In this document: positions 38,225-46,569 of the stretch, piece after piece
Position numbering within the stretch: position 1 is the first letter of the stretch
Layout of the letters: the number at the start of each line of letters is the position of its first letter
Source of the DNA: Flavobacterium sp. CS20
Lineage (GTDB): Bacteria; Bacteroidota; Bacteroidia; Flavobacteriales; Flavobacteriaceae
Reading direction: 5' to 3'
DNA length: 64,000 bases
Assembly: GCF_018080005.1 (NCBI RefSeq)
Contig: NZ_CP073015.1
Location: forward strand, 1,674,001-1,738,000
Notes under the pieces: model-generated
Seen by the model: the letters and a program-made list of their open reading frames with translations, nothing else
Told to the model about the DNA's origin: nothing
The model's database searches: none
Translations under genes and position numbers: made by a program

Positions 38225-39424
38225 TTAATAACACCCTAATTTCTTCATAGCTTCGTCTAAAAAGTCCATATGCTCAAGGTTTCGGTTAGAAGTTTTCCCT
38301 CTTGCGTGAAATCTATCTAAATTATCGGCTGTGGTGTTAAATTGCTCTTGTAATCCTGCACAATCTTTTCTAATGATTAAATCCAATGCACGTTCTTTTA
38401 CCATTGGGTCATACTCATTCCAGAAATCATCATTAAGTCCTTTAGGTAAGATTTTACTTTTTGAATTGATATAAAGTAGGCGTTTTCCATACTCTTTGGC
38501 ATTGCTCATAAACGGATAAGCTAAATCTTCATCTTCGCTTCTCCAGTCTGTTATATTCTTATTTTTAGCTTCGTATATTGCTTCAATAAATTTTTCATTT
38601 TTAGGGTCGAGCATTGCGAAAATAGGCGTGAAGTCGTAATTATATGGATTTTCTTCTACTATCTTTCCATTAGCATCCATAAAGTTGGACGGTTCTCCGT
38701 ATAACTTGAATTTGTGTCGATAGCGGTCGAACATACTTATCAATTCTGGCGTTAATCCCCCTTTCTTGGTTTGTGCTAATGCAAGACATTTTAAGGCAAA
38801 AGTAACTTTATCTTTCCCATTTTCTAACTTCTGTATTTCTTGTAAGAAATTATCTTCAATGGCAAATCCTTCATCTGATTTGAAATAGGTAATCCCATTA
38901 GCAATAGCATTGATTACTGGAACATATTCTACAGCTACTACTTTCTTATTGACAAGGCTATCAAATGTTGTAGTTTGAGTTAATCCGTCTAAAATTTCTT
39001 GTCGGTCAGCTTTTTCTTGTTCATTCATCATACCGACAGATTCTTTAGCCCATTCAGTATAGACTGAATATTTTTCTTCTGGTGTTGTTGATTTGCTTTG
39101 TGCTGAATTTCTGTCAAAGTTTGAACTAAACGAACTGTCTTTTGGCATTAACACCCCCGAAATGATAAACAGAACAACATAAGAACCGTATCTAACGGCT
39201 TTGTTTTGCCAGAATTTGAATTTTTTTTTGAGTTGGTCAGATACTGGCGGTAAAATGGCTACACCTAAAATTAACATTATTAAACCTGCTCCAAATCCGC
39301 CTTGTGCGATTGAGCCAATGCCTCCAAGTGCGAAAAACACTCCTAAAATGTACTTTACTACTTTCATATTAAAACTGAATTTTTGTTGCTCTCCAGCTCC
39401 AAGAAAGCGGTTGATTTTATTCAA
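38225..39424 (-). CDS. Hypothetical membrane protein of the element
   Basis: A 399-residue protein with three hydrophobic segments near the start (KYILGVFFALGGIGSIAQGGF, the LIMLILGVAIL region and YGSYVVLFIISGVLM, within residues 23-95) and a long soluble C-terminal part rich in Lys, Asp and Glu without a motif I recognise. It lies 81 bases upstream of the methylase gene on the same strand. It could be an accessory of the element or of the defence operon; there is no basis for choosing. Confidence 0.65.
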   Translation of the reverse strand: MNKINRFLGAGEQQKFSFNMKVVKYILGVFFALGGIGSIAQGGFGAGLIMLILGVAILPPVSDQLKKKFKFWQNKAVRYGSYVVLFIISGVLMPKDSSFSSNFDRNSAQSKSTTPEEKYSVYTEWAKESVGMMNEQEKADRQEILDGLTQTTTFDSLVNKKVVAVEYVPVINAIANGITYFKSDEGFAIEDNFLQEIQKLENGKDKVTFALKCLALAQTKKGGLTPELISMFDRYRHKFKLYGEPSNFMDANGKIVEENPYNYDFTPIFAMLDPKNEKFIEAIYEAKNKNITDWRSEDEDLAYPFMSNAKEYGKRLLYINSKSKILPKGLNDDFWNEYDPMVKERALDLIIRKDCAGLQEQFNTTADNLDRFHARGKTSNRNLEHMDFLDEAMKKLGCY

Positions 39425-39455
39425 TAAAAGAGGCGTGGAAACTGAAACGTGCTTT

Positions 39456-39562
39456 TTAGAGGTTCGCCAGAACCTTATTACAATACAGAACAGCCCACGC
39501 CCGTACGGACGTAGCTTACATACTGTATTCTCTGTAATAATTCTGAAACTGGCGATTTCTAA
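39456..39562. repeat. Long imperfect inverted repeat, candidate resolvase or replication site
   Basis: The left arm TTTAGAGGTTCGCCAG...TTATTACA.ATACAGAA and the right arm, read in complement, TTTAGAAATCGCCAG...ATTATTACAGAGAATACAG flank a central palindrome ACGCCCGTACGGACGT. It lies in the 190-base gap just downstream of the small resolvase gene. A res recombination site or an origin for the Rep protein are both plausible readings. Confidence 0.6.
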
Positions 39563-39614
39563 AAAAAGAATACGATTACGCTACTTTACTTTTATGTCTA
39601 TGTTACTTTTTCTC

Positions 39615-40292
39615 TTATAAATTTTCTGTTTGAAGTACAAATCTATTAAATAATGTCTGAACTTGGTTTTGTTGGAACTGTTTATTTCTCCGTGTCAAAA
39701 ATCCAAGTTGGTTTAATTCTTTGGTTATGGCATAGAACGACTTACCTTGCTTTCTTAACGCTACAATCATTGCAGTAGCTTTTCTGTTGTTCTCATTGTC
39801 TAAGGCATTCTTTTTTCTTGCGGTTAATCCTTTCTGCCTTGCTTCTGCATCTAAATTCTGGGGCGAGCCTAATTTTTTGCCTTGTTTCTTTAACTCTGCT
39901 AAAGCAACTTTAGTACGGGCTGAAATTCGTTCTCTTTCATCCTGTGCCAATACCGCCATTATTCCAATCGTAACAGAATTAGCTTCTGGCATATCTACGC
40001 ACTTGAACTTTACTTGACTATCTCGCAGAGTGAATATAAAAGCTGCGTTCCTGCTCAATCTATCCAACTTTGCGATTAAAAGAGTAGCATTCGTTTGTTT
40101 ACACTCCTCAATAGCCTGCATAAGATTTGGGCGGTTGTTTTTCTTTCCGCTTTCAATGTCCGTGTATTCATTGAGTAAAATATTATCTGGCTGAATAAAA
40201 TTCATCACGGCTGTTTTCTGGCTTTTTAAACCTAAGCCCGAAATACCTTGTTTGTGAGTACTGACCCTATAATATGCAATAAATTTATCCAT
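39615..40292 (-). CDS. Small serine recombinase (resolvase/invertase type)
   Basis: A 225-residue protein with the resolvase catalytic domain: AYYRVSTHKQG (Ser11), AKLDRLSRNAAF and MAVLAQDERERISARTKVALA, then a C-terminal helix-turn-helix (GKSFYAITKELNQLGFLTRR). This size and layout suit DNA resolution or inversion rather than large-scale integration. The inverted repeat directly after its stop could be its target. It is one of two serine recombinases in the element. Confidence 0.92.
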   Translation of the reverse strand: MDKFIAYYRVSTHKQGISGLGLKSQKTAVMNFIQPDNILLNEYTDIESGKKNNRPNLMQAIEECKQTNATLLIAKLDRLSRNAAFIFTLRDSQVKFKCVDMPEANSVTIGIMAVLAQDERERISARTKVALAELKKQGKKLGSPQNLDAEARQKGLTARKKNALDNENNRKATAMIVALRKQGKSFYAITKELNQLGFLTRRNKQFQQNQVQTLFNRFVLQTENL

Positions 40293-40332
40293 TAGTTAAG
40301 TTTTTTAAAGGGATGTTTAGAAAACATAAGTA

Positions 40333-40803
40333 TTAGAATAACTGGTTGTTTACAACAATACTTCCGTCTCTTTGGATGTGTTCAACCGTGTAGCCCATTT
40401 TTTCTAAATCTTTACCAACCAAATTCCATCTATGACACTTTCGGTAATCTCCACAGGCACAGAGTAGAACAATGCGACAATCAAACTCTAACGCCTTTTC
40501 CAGATAGTCTAAGCCTTGTTGGTAGGATATAGTTTTTCTAATCTTGTTGTAATCTGGCTCTTCATTGGTTTGCAATTCTGGACTTTTTGGACGACCACCA
40601 AGACAATCACCCATAAATCGGTAGCCTATACCACTTTCTTTGAGAATAGCTTCCAGAGGTTTTCTGTTGTATAACTTCTGAAATCTGGAATAAGGATAAG
40701 ACCGAATGTCTATTACTGCTTGTATCTTATTCTTTTTGAGGTTTTGAATGAAATCTTGAATTGGTAAATTTCCGTATCCAATCGTTAAAATACTGTAAGT
40801 CAT
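40333..40803 (-). CDS. DUF488 domain-containing protein
   Basis: A 156-residue protein with DUF488 markers: LTIGYGNLPIQDFI at the N-terminus, VIDIRSYPYSRF at about 31-42, MGDCLGGRP, and the cysteine-rich LLCACGDYRKCHRW near residue 115. Members are small cytosolic proteins of unknown activity often carried on mobile DNA next to restriction or phage genes. It lies between the resolvase and a terminase-small-like gene. Confidence 0.85.
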   Translation of the reverse strand: MTYSILTIGYGNLPIQDFIQNLKKNKIQAVIDIRSYPYSRFQKLYNRKPLEAILKESGIGYRFMGDCLGGRPKSPELQTNEEPDYNKIRKTISYQQGLDYLEKALEFDCRIVLLCACGDYRKCHRWNLVGKDLEKMGYTVEHIQRDGSIVVNNQLF

Positions 40804-40909
40804 ATATTTATTTTAAATCTATGCAGATTTTGACTTTTGACAAAACAGAAACTTTCTAAATTTTCTGTTGAAACAAGATTTTAACTTTTGAATATATGCA
40901 AAACATGAC

Positions 40910-41521
40910 TTACTTCAAACCTGCTTTATTTCGTAGGTCTTTTTCAATCTCATCTAATTCATCTATACTCAAACCTGCATACTTGTTTGTAATTTCCATC
41001 TGACCTTTTACGTTCGCATTTATGTTATGCTCTTGTTTTTCTACATAACCTCTATGCTTCATTCTGGTTTTTGTGAAATAGATTAGCACAGACGTATCTT
41101 TTTCAATAAAAATCTTTTCGTAAATGATATTTTCAACATCATCATAAAATCCCTCTCTGGTATTTTCTACCTCTTGTGCAAACTCTGGATTACTTTCTTT
41201 CCACCTGTAAAATGTTTTGCGGTTAATGGACATAGCAAGACAGGTTTTAGATATGTTGCATAGCTTTTTTGGGAATATTCTTAAAAACTCCGCTTGTTTT
41301 AGTGTTAACCCTTTTGCTTCATAGTAGGCTTTCTTAAAACTGCAATTAGTTGATAGCAATTTTTCAAACTTTTCGCCTGTCCAATTGCAGACCTCTAAAG
41401 CATCACATAAGTCAGAATTTCTTACCACACTTATAAACTTCTGCTGTATTTTGGTTAGGGGCTTTCCTTTTTTGTTATTTTTTGTACCCATTTGTGTCAT
41501 TTCTGTTTTTATATTTATCAT
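40910..41521 (-). CDS. Terminase small subunit-like helix-turn-helix protein
   Basis: A 203-residue basic protein. The segment NISKTCLAMSINRKTFYRWKESNPEFAQEVE looks like the helix-turn-helix of phage terminase small subunits or transposase-like DNA-binding proteins, followed by a helical EIFIEKDTSVLIYFTKTRMKHRGY-type block common in terminase-small homologues. No large terminase is present, so packaging is unlikely here; DNA binding is the safe inference. Its ATG overlaps the stop of the upstream 69-residue gene by four bases. Confidence 0.6.
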   Translation of the reverse strand: MINIKTEMTQMGTKNNKKGKPLTKIQQKFISVVRNSDLCDALEVCNWTGEKFEKLLSTNCSFKKAYYEAKGLTLKQAEFLRIFPKKLCNISKTCLAMSINRKTFYRWKESNPEFAQEVENTREGFYDDVENIIYEKIFIEKDTSVLIYFTKTRMKHRGYVEKQEHNINANVKGQMEITNKYAGLSIDELDEIEKDLRNKAGLK

Positions 41522-41727
41522 TCAATCATTACTTCTTTCAGACTTGCGTATCTGCCTGCTTGCTGCTCATAATACAACTTGCCTTTCTCTCTTTTGGCTA
41601 ACTTGAATACTCCTCTGTACTTCATACTCACGGAGTTATTCGTAAACACCGTAGTAGTTATTATCTGGGTGTCTGTTCGGTATCTGATGTCTAACTCGTC
41701 TTTGAACTCTTTCGACGTTGTTGCCAT
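41518..41727 (-). CDS. Small hypothetical protein
   Basis: A 69-residue charged protein (MATTSKEFKDELDIRYRTDT...ASLKEVMIE) with a likely beta-rich core. It is coupled to the terminase-small-like gene by an ATGA overlap and lies 51 bases after the Rep gene, so the three form one unit. No family recognised. Confidence 0.6.
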   Translation of the reverse strand: MATTSKEFKDELDIRYRTDTQIITTTVFTNNSVSMKYRGVFKLAKREKGKLYYEQQAGRYASLKEVMIE

Positions 41728-41778
41728 AATTTTAATTTTTACCCCTTTTTCCCCATATACTACAAGTCGTGAAATAGG

Positions 41779-42717
41779 TTAATTAGAAGTCAGATAATTT
41801 ATTTTACCCAACATCAAATCCCTAAACTCTTGCTTTGGGTTATTATTTAATGCTTCATCCATTATGGCAATACATTTTTTCCACTCCCTACGTTTTTTCT
41901 TTCGAGTATGTGTGTTCATTTTTGTTTCTTTCCAAAAATCTCGCTCAAAACCTGCAAAGAATAATTCTTGCTGTCGAGGTGTAAGAGTAGTGTAATCGTA
42001 CTGTTTCCGCATATTTGCATTGTCGAAATACCCCACCAATTTATTACCCAGATTTTCTAAATTGACACTACTTTTTAAATCGTTAAGCGTTGATACAATA
42101 CTTGATATTGGTCGCATCTTTTTAAACTTAGCTTCGATTCTGTTTATTCCTTCGGGTAAATCAATAGACTTTCCAAATACGTCTATTAAAGTAGATTCGC
42201 TATTTAATTTAGTTTCTAAAGGTTTGTCGTAAACTTTAAAGTCATATTCAGATTTATATACCTTTTTGCCGTACACTTTATTTCCTTTTCTCATCTTATC
42301 AAACTCATCCATTATGTAAAGTTTACAAAACTCAAATAACTGAGAACTATACCCTATATTGATTCCTACCTCCAAAGATTTAATTTTAAAATCGGCACTC
42401 GGTATTTTAAACTGCTCTTCAATCATCTCAATAGCATTATTGATTTCCGAATGAGTGAAATTCGAGTAATTATTTCCGTGATAAAATTTGTGTAAGGAAT
42501 TTTCAATAGAAACACTTCTTCCATTGATTTTAACCAATAAGTTGCCAAATGAGCCTACGTGGTAAGCATAATTTCCATTGCGGTTGTGTTGCCGTGAAAA
42601 CAAAATCCCAAACTTCTCAAAGTCCTGAGACCTGTCAAATTCTTTTCCTCCAGAGAGTTCAGGATAAAAATATCCTAAACTCTCCACTTTTATATGGTCT
42701 ATCATCTTAAAATCCAT
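41779..42717 (-). CDS. Phage/plasmid-type replication initiation protein (gene II/X-like Rep)
   Basis: A 312-residue protein. YDFKVYDKP followed some 25-30 residues later by INRIEAKFKKMRP resembles the KVYDK and RIE.K.K blocks of filamentous-phage gene II/X and related rolling-circle Rep proteins. The N-terminal half includes FSRQHNRNGNYAYHVGSFGNLLVKINGRSVSIENSLHKF, the palm-like strand region. A clear catalytic Tyr cannot be fixed by eye. It suggests the element can replicate when excised. It is the gene nearest the right end of the element and is divergent from the sigma factor gene. Confidence 0.6.
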   Translation of the reverse strand: MDFKMIDHIKVESLGYFYPELSGGKEFDRSQDFEKFGILFSRQHNRNGNYAYHVGSFGNLLVKINGRSVSIENSLHKFYHGNNYSNFTHSEINNAIEMIEEQFKIPSADFKIKSLEVGINIGYSSQLFEFCKLYIMDEFDKMRKGNKVYGKKVYKSEYDFKVYDKPLETKLNSESTLIDVFGKSIDLPEGINRIEAKFKKMRPISSIVSTLNDLKSSVNLENLGNKLVGYFDNANMRKQYDYTTLTPRQQELFFAGFERDFWKETKMNTHTRKKKRREWKKCIAIMDEALNNNPKQEFRDLMLGKINYLTSN

Positions 42718-42866
42718 TTAAAATGATAGCCTTAAATTCTTGGGCTTAAACTCGGAGAAATACGGTCAAGAGGATATAGTCCAGCCTCTTCCAAGACAGG
42801 TTTTAAGTCGTATAATTTCTTAAATCCGAGATAAACTTTGTTCGTAATGAGTTTTTCTAAGAGAAT

Positions 42867-42899
42867 AAAAGCTGAATGACAACATTCAGCTTTTTTTTA
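42867..42899. terminator. Hairpin with T tracts between divergent genes
   Basis: AGCTGAATG, ACAA loop, CATTCAGCT with TTTTTTTT on the right and a T-rich tract on the opposite strand. It lies between two divergently oriented genes and so has no obvious gene to terminate, which may reflect the junction between element and chromosome. Confidence 0.7.
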
Positions 42900-42970
42900 T
42901 TAAAAATTTATTTCAGACAGGCAACTCTTTTTAAGTATCTTTCGTCTTTATAATAAAGACCCTATTTGTT

Positions 42971-43528
42971 TTGAAAGTTGTCAAACTACATGCCGAGCTC
43001 GATAAGTTGATTAAAAAAGCACAAAAACAAGATCGCGTTTCTCAATTTCGTCTATATGAAAAATATTCGCCTAAAATGCTTAGTGTGGTTCGATGCTATA
43101 TCAAAGATTTACAACACGCAGAAGATGTTTTGCAGAAAGCCTTTTGCAAAGCTTTTTTAAATATGAAAAGCTACCAATTTAAAGGCAGTTTTGAAGGTTG
43201 GCTAAGACGAATTGTTGTGACATCAAGTATTGATTTTTTACGTCAAAAGAAAAATATGATGATTCAAACTGATGACTTTTCTTATTACGAAACCGCAGAA
43301 AACCCTTTAGACGAAGTTAAAGATATTTCTCATATTCAAGTTGCGATAGACAAACTTCCAGAGGGTTATAAAACTGTATTTTGCCTTTATGTTTTAGAAG
43401 AATATAAACACAAAGACATTGCTGAAATGCTCAATATAGATGTTGGGACTTCAAAATCTCAACTCTATAAAGCCCGAAAAATGTTGAAAGCACAATTGCA
43501 AAACCATCAATTAAAATCATCACAATGA
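42971..43528 (+). CDS. ECF-type RNA polymerase sigma factor
   Basis: A 185-residue sigma-70 family protein. Region 2 spans about residues 20-90 (FRLYEKYSPKMLSVVRCYIKDLQHAEDVLQKAFCKAFLNM, GWLRRIVVTSSIDFLRQ). Region 4 is at 125-175 (AIDKLPEGYKTVFCLYVLEEYKHKDIAEMLNIDVGTSKSQLYKARKML). The start is TTG at 42971; no ATG precedes region 2. It overlaps the next gene by four bases (ATGA). Together with the following membrane protein it forms a typical sigma/anti-sigma pair, with an outer-membrane protein downstream as likely target or partner. Confidence 0.9.
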   Translation: MKVVKLHAELDKLIKKAQKQDRVSQFRLYEKYSPKMLSVVRCYIKDLQHAEDVLQKAFCKAFLNMKSYQFKGSFEGWLRRIVVTSSIDFLRQKKNMMIQTDDFSYYETAENPLDEVKDISHIQVAIDKLPEGYKTVFCLYVLEEYKHKDIAEMLNIDVGTSKSQLYKARKMLKAQLQNHQLKSSQ

Positions 43529-44217
43529 AAATTTCTCAAACCGAACATAAAATAAAAAATAAATTGAGCCAAAGAGAAATTACTCCAAGTCAAAATCTTT
43601 GGGATGATATAGAACAAGAATTGGATAAAACTTCCAAGTCAAAATCTAATAAAATTTGGTTAAAATACGTTAGCATTGTTGCTGTCTTATGTGTTGGAGT
43701 GTTCGTTTATCAAGGCTTAAAACCCGAAACAGGCAAGTCAACTCAATTGGTCTTGAAGTCTAAACCTGTTATTGAAAAAGAAAAGCAATTAAAATTAAAC
43801 ACGACTTCATTGAGTTATGTTGCTTCACCTTCAACAATTCAAACAAAAAATACGTTAAAGTTTAATAATGAAACATCTAAAAACAAAACTCAAGTAAAAA
43901 ACTCCATTGCTGAGGATAAAAAACCTTCAATTGAAGTTGAGGTTGATAACTTACTAAGTCAAGCTCAAAACGCTTTAACCAAATCTGAAAAAGAAAAACA
44001 GCTCATTGATGAAGTCAATATACTTTTGGCTGAAGCTATGCAACAAACGCAAGATAAAGATCAACAGCAGATTTTGCAAGACTTAAAAGCTACAGCTTTA
44101 TTAGCAGAGATAGAAGCCGAAATCGAGTTGCAAAAACCTCCTAATCTCAAAGATAGAATATGGACAGCTTTAGTATCAAACCTCAATAACATCAAACGCA
44201 CTGTTGTATCCAATTAA
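43525..44217 (+). CDS. Putative membrane-anchored anti-sigma partner
   Basis: A 230-residue protein with a short cytosolic N-terminus (NLWDDIEQELDK), one membrane helix (YVSIVAVLCVGVFVYQGL, about residues 49-66) and a polar Lys/Asn/Gln-rich outer domain ending in a helical stretch. This layout is that of flavobacterial proteins encoded directly after ECF sigma genes and thought to restrain them. The four-base overlap with the sigma gene supports the pairing. No catalytic motif is visible. Confidence 0.7.
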   Translation: MKISQTEHKIKNKLSQREITPSQNLWDDIEQELDKTSKSKSNKIWLKYVSIVAVLCVGVFVYQGLKPETGKSTQLVLKSKPVIEKEKQLKLNTTSLSYVASPSTIQTKNTLKFNNETSKNKTQVKNSIAEDKKPSIEVEVDNLLSQAQNALTKSEKEKQLIDEVNILLAEAMQQTQDKDQQQILQDLKATALLAEIEAEIELQKPPNLKDRIWTALVSNLNNIKRTVVSN

Positions 44218-44296
44218 AATTTTAAATCACTGAAATACAGATTTATATATCAAATGAATAGCTATTCTTATATCTAATTCCTTTAAAAATAAACCT

Positions 44297-45379
44297 ATGA
44301 AATTGAATAAAATACTATCACTTTTATTAATTATCTGCATCTTTTCTATAAATGCTATTGCACAAGATTCTACCGCCGTTAAACTTGATGATAAGGCTAA
44401 AAAGCAATTGGCTCAACTTGAGCAAAAATTAAAAAATATTGAAACCGAAGAAAAAAATAAGCTAAAAAAAATCATATCAGAATTGAATACTCAACAGGCT
44501 CAAGACTCTTTGTATAGTCCTGCGGACTTTGAAGCTATTAAAATAAAAAATGCTAAACGGGTCGCTCAAAATATCAAAAATCGTCAAGCTGTTGTCAAAA
44601 ATCAAATTGAGTTTTTAAAACGCAACGGATATTTGGCTGATGAAATGAGTGTCGCAAGTGAAGCTAAAAACAATGATGATGGCAACAATGGCGAAAGCTT
44701 TACAATATTGAATAAAGAAATTAAAATTTATTCAGAAGATGAGTCCAAAAATAATGTAAGAACAAAAACTCAAAAAGATTTAATTATCGCTTTTGGATTA
44801 AATAATGCCATTCCTGAAAATGGTGGTTTAAACGATTCTCCATTTAAAGTTGGTGGCAGTCGTTTTTTTGAAATAGGATTTTTATGGTCAAGTTCTATTT
44901 CTAAAAATAATTCCTTGCGTTTAGATTATGGATTTTCATTTCAATTTAATGGTCTAAAGCCTGAAGACAATCAAATATTTGTTGAAAATGCTGACCAAAC
45001 CAATTTAGAAACTTTTGAATTTGACTTGGATAAATCTAAATTTAGACAAGACAATTTGATTTTTCCTGTGCATTTACACGTCAATACTAAAAAAGGAAAT
45101 GGTGATTACTTTATTAGAAGTGGATTCAATTTTGGACTTGGTGGGTTTTTAGGTCTTAACCTTAATAATGTCCAAAAGTTAAAATTTGATATAAATGGCG
45201 ATAATGAAAAGCAAAAAACTAAAGATGATTTCAACACCAACAACTTTTTGTATGGTTTGAGTGCCTATGCTGGTTTTGGTGATACGACATTGTATTTAAC
45301 CTACAGTATCAATCCAATTTTTACAGATAATCCTGTTGATATCAATAATGTTCAATTGGGATTGAGGTTTGCGTTTTAA
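44297..45379 (+). CDS. Outer-membrane beta-barrel protein with coiled-coil N-terminus
   Basis: A 360-residue protein with a signal peptide (residues 1-22, ending NAIAQ). A charged coiled coil spans about 30-115 (KAKKQLAQLEQKLKNIETEEKNK). The C-terminal half has alternating strands and ends in NVQLGLRFAF with the terminal Phe typical of outer-membrane barrels. It probably belongs with the sigma/anti-sigma pair 80 bases upstream. The exact role is unknown. Confidence 0.75.
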   Translation: MKLNKILSLLLIICIFSINAIAQDSTAVKLDDKAKKQLAQLEQKLKNIETEEKNKLKKIISELNTQQAQDSLYSPADFEAIKIKNAKRVAQNIKNRQAVVKNQIEFLKRNGYLADEMSVASEAKNNDDGNNGESFTILNKEIKIYSEDESKNNVRTKTQKDLIIAFGLNNAIPENGGLNDSPFKVGGSRFFEIGFLWSSSISKNNSLRLDYGFSFQFNGLKPEDNQIFVENADQTNLETFEFDLDKSKFRQDNLIFPVHLHVNTKKGNGDYFIRSGFNFGLGGFLGLNLNNVQKLKFDINGDNEKQKTKDDFNTNNFLYGLSAYAGFGDTTLYLTYSINPIFTDNPVDINNVQLGLRFAF

Positions 45380-45407
45380 GATATAATTCTATAGAATTTG
45401 TTAAAGA

Positions 45408-45448
45408 AGATCTCACAGGTTTCAAAAACCTGTAAGGTCTGTTTTACT
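45408..45448 (+). terminator. Terminator between the barrel protein and rlmN
   Basis: AGATCTCACAGGTTT, CAAA loop, AACCTGTAAGGTCT, then GTTTTACTTT. It lies between converging genes and could serve both strands. Confidence 0.65.
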
Positions 45449-45458
45449 TTAAAAAAAA

Positions 45459-46501
45459 TCAACTTTTATTAGCCAATTGCCCACAAGCCGCATCGATATC
45501 TTTTCCTCGTGAATGACGCAAAGTGACTGTTATGCCGTGAGCTTCAAGTGTTGTCATATACTTGGCTACGGCTTTGTCGTTAGCTTGAGTAAACATATCA
45601 TCATCAATAGGGTTGTATTCTATCAAATTGACTTTACAAGGAATGACTTTGCAAAAATCGACCAAAGCTTCAATATCTGCATCGGTGTCGTTGATGCCTT
45701 GCCAAACAATGTATTCGTAAGTAACCCGTTTTTGGGTTTTGGCATACCAATATTCTAAAGATTCTTTGAGGGCATCCAAACTAAATTTAGCATTAAAAGG
45801 CATAATTTGTGTACGCACTTCGTCACGAGCCGAATGCAAAGACACCGCTAAGTTAAATTTGACTTGGTCGTCTGCCAGCATTTTAATCATTTTTGGAACA
45901 CCAGATGTTGATACTGTAATGCGTTTTGGCGACATATTTAAGCCATCTCCCGAAGTGATTTTTTCTATTGAAGCCAAGACATTTTTGTAGTTCATCAGCG
46001 GTTCGCCCATGCCCATATAAACAATGTTGCTCAACGGACGATTGTTGTAGTAGCGACTCTGTTTGTCTATAGCGACGACTTGATCGTAAATTTCGTCAGG
46101 ATTGAGATTGCGTAGGCGTTTGAGTTTGGCTGTGGCACAAAATTTACAATCCAAACTGCATCCGACTTGAGATGAAACGCAAGCTGTTGTGCGATTTTCT
46201 GTTGGAATCATCACACTTTCAACCACAAAACCATCGTGCAATTTCACAGCGTTTTTGATGGTGCCATCTTTCTGCGTTGTTGTGTGTCAACTTTAATATG
46301 ATTGATAACAAAGTTGGCTTCAAGCATTTCTCTTGTTGCTTTAGATAAATTGGTCATCTCATCAAAGTTATGGCAGGCTTTATTCCATAGCCATTCATAA
46401 ACTTGGTTGCCTCTAAACGCTTTGTCATCATGTGATACAAAGAATTCTCGCAATTGCTCTTTGCTTAAAGCACGGATGTCTTTTTTTTCTGTAGTTTTCA
46501 C
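45459..46501 (-). pseudogene. rlmN: 23S rRNA/tRNA adenine-C2 methyltransferase RlmN, frameshifted
   Basis: RlmN is a radical SAM enzyme methylating A2503 of 23S rRNA and A37 of some tRNAs. The N-terminal half (LREFFVSHDDKAFRGNQVYEWLWNK to INHIKVDTQQRRK) runs out of frame at an A3 run (46269-46271), giving KMAPSKTL and a stop. In the next frame KDGTIKNAVKLHDGFVVESVMIP continues to the end. Adding one A gives QQRRKDGTIKN and a 347-residue protein, the family length. The CxxxCxxC cluster GCSLDCKFC is intact in the downstream part. If the shift is real, the enzyme is lost or the C-terminal part is expressed alone from an internal start. Confidence 0.86.
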
Positions 46502-46569
46502 AAATGCAAAAGTAGGGAATGTGGGTTGTATTGGAAAACATAAAGATGAAAGAGTAGTTTTAACCCGAA

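Larger units (their letters stand above)
25420..42900. mobile_element. Integrative element at tRNA-Leu with defence cargo
   Basis: The interval runs from tRNA-Leu(CAA) to about the hairpin before the ECF sigma gene. Every gene is on the minus strand. Integration and mobility functions lie at the two ends: a large serine recombinase at the tRNA side, and a small resolvase, a terminase-small-like protein and a gene II/X-like Rep at the other. Cargo between them is Fic, a MerR-like protein and a five-gene defence operon. No copy of the tRNA 3' end is visible near 42.7-42.97 kb, so the right boundary is approximate; serine integrases need only a tiny shared core. Confidence 0.65.

Noticed and set aside
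40910..41521. Prophage packaging module
   Set aside because: Only a terminase-small-like DNA-binding protein is present; there is no large terminase, portal or capsid gene in the element.
42718..42970. Copy of the tRNA-Leu 3' end as right attachment site
   Set aside because: I searched the gap by eye for GGTTCGATTCCCGCC-type sequence and found none; the right end of the element stays unresolved.
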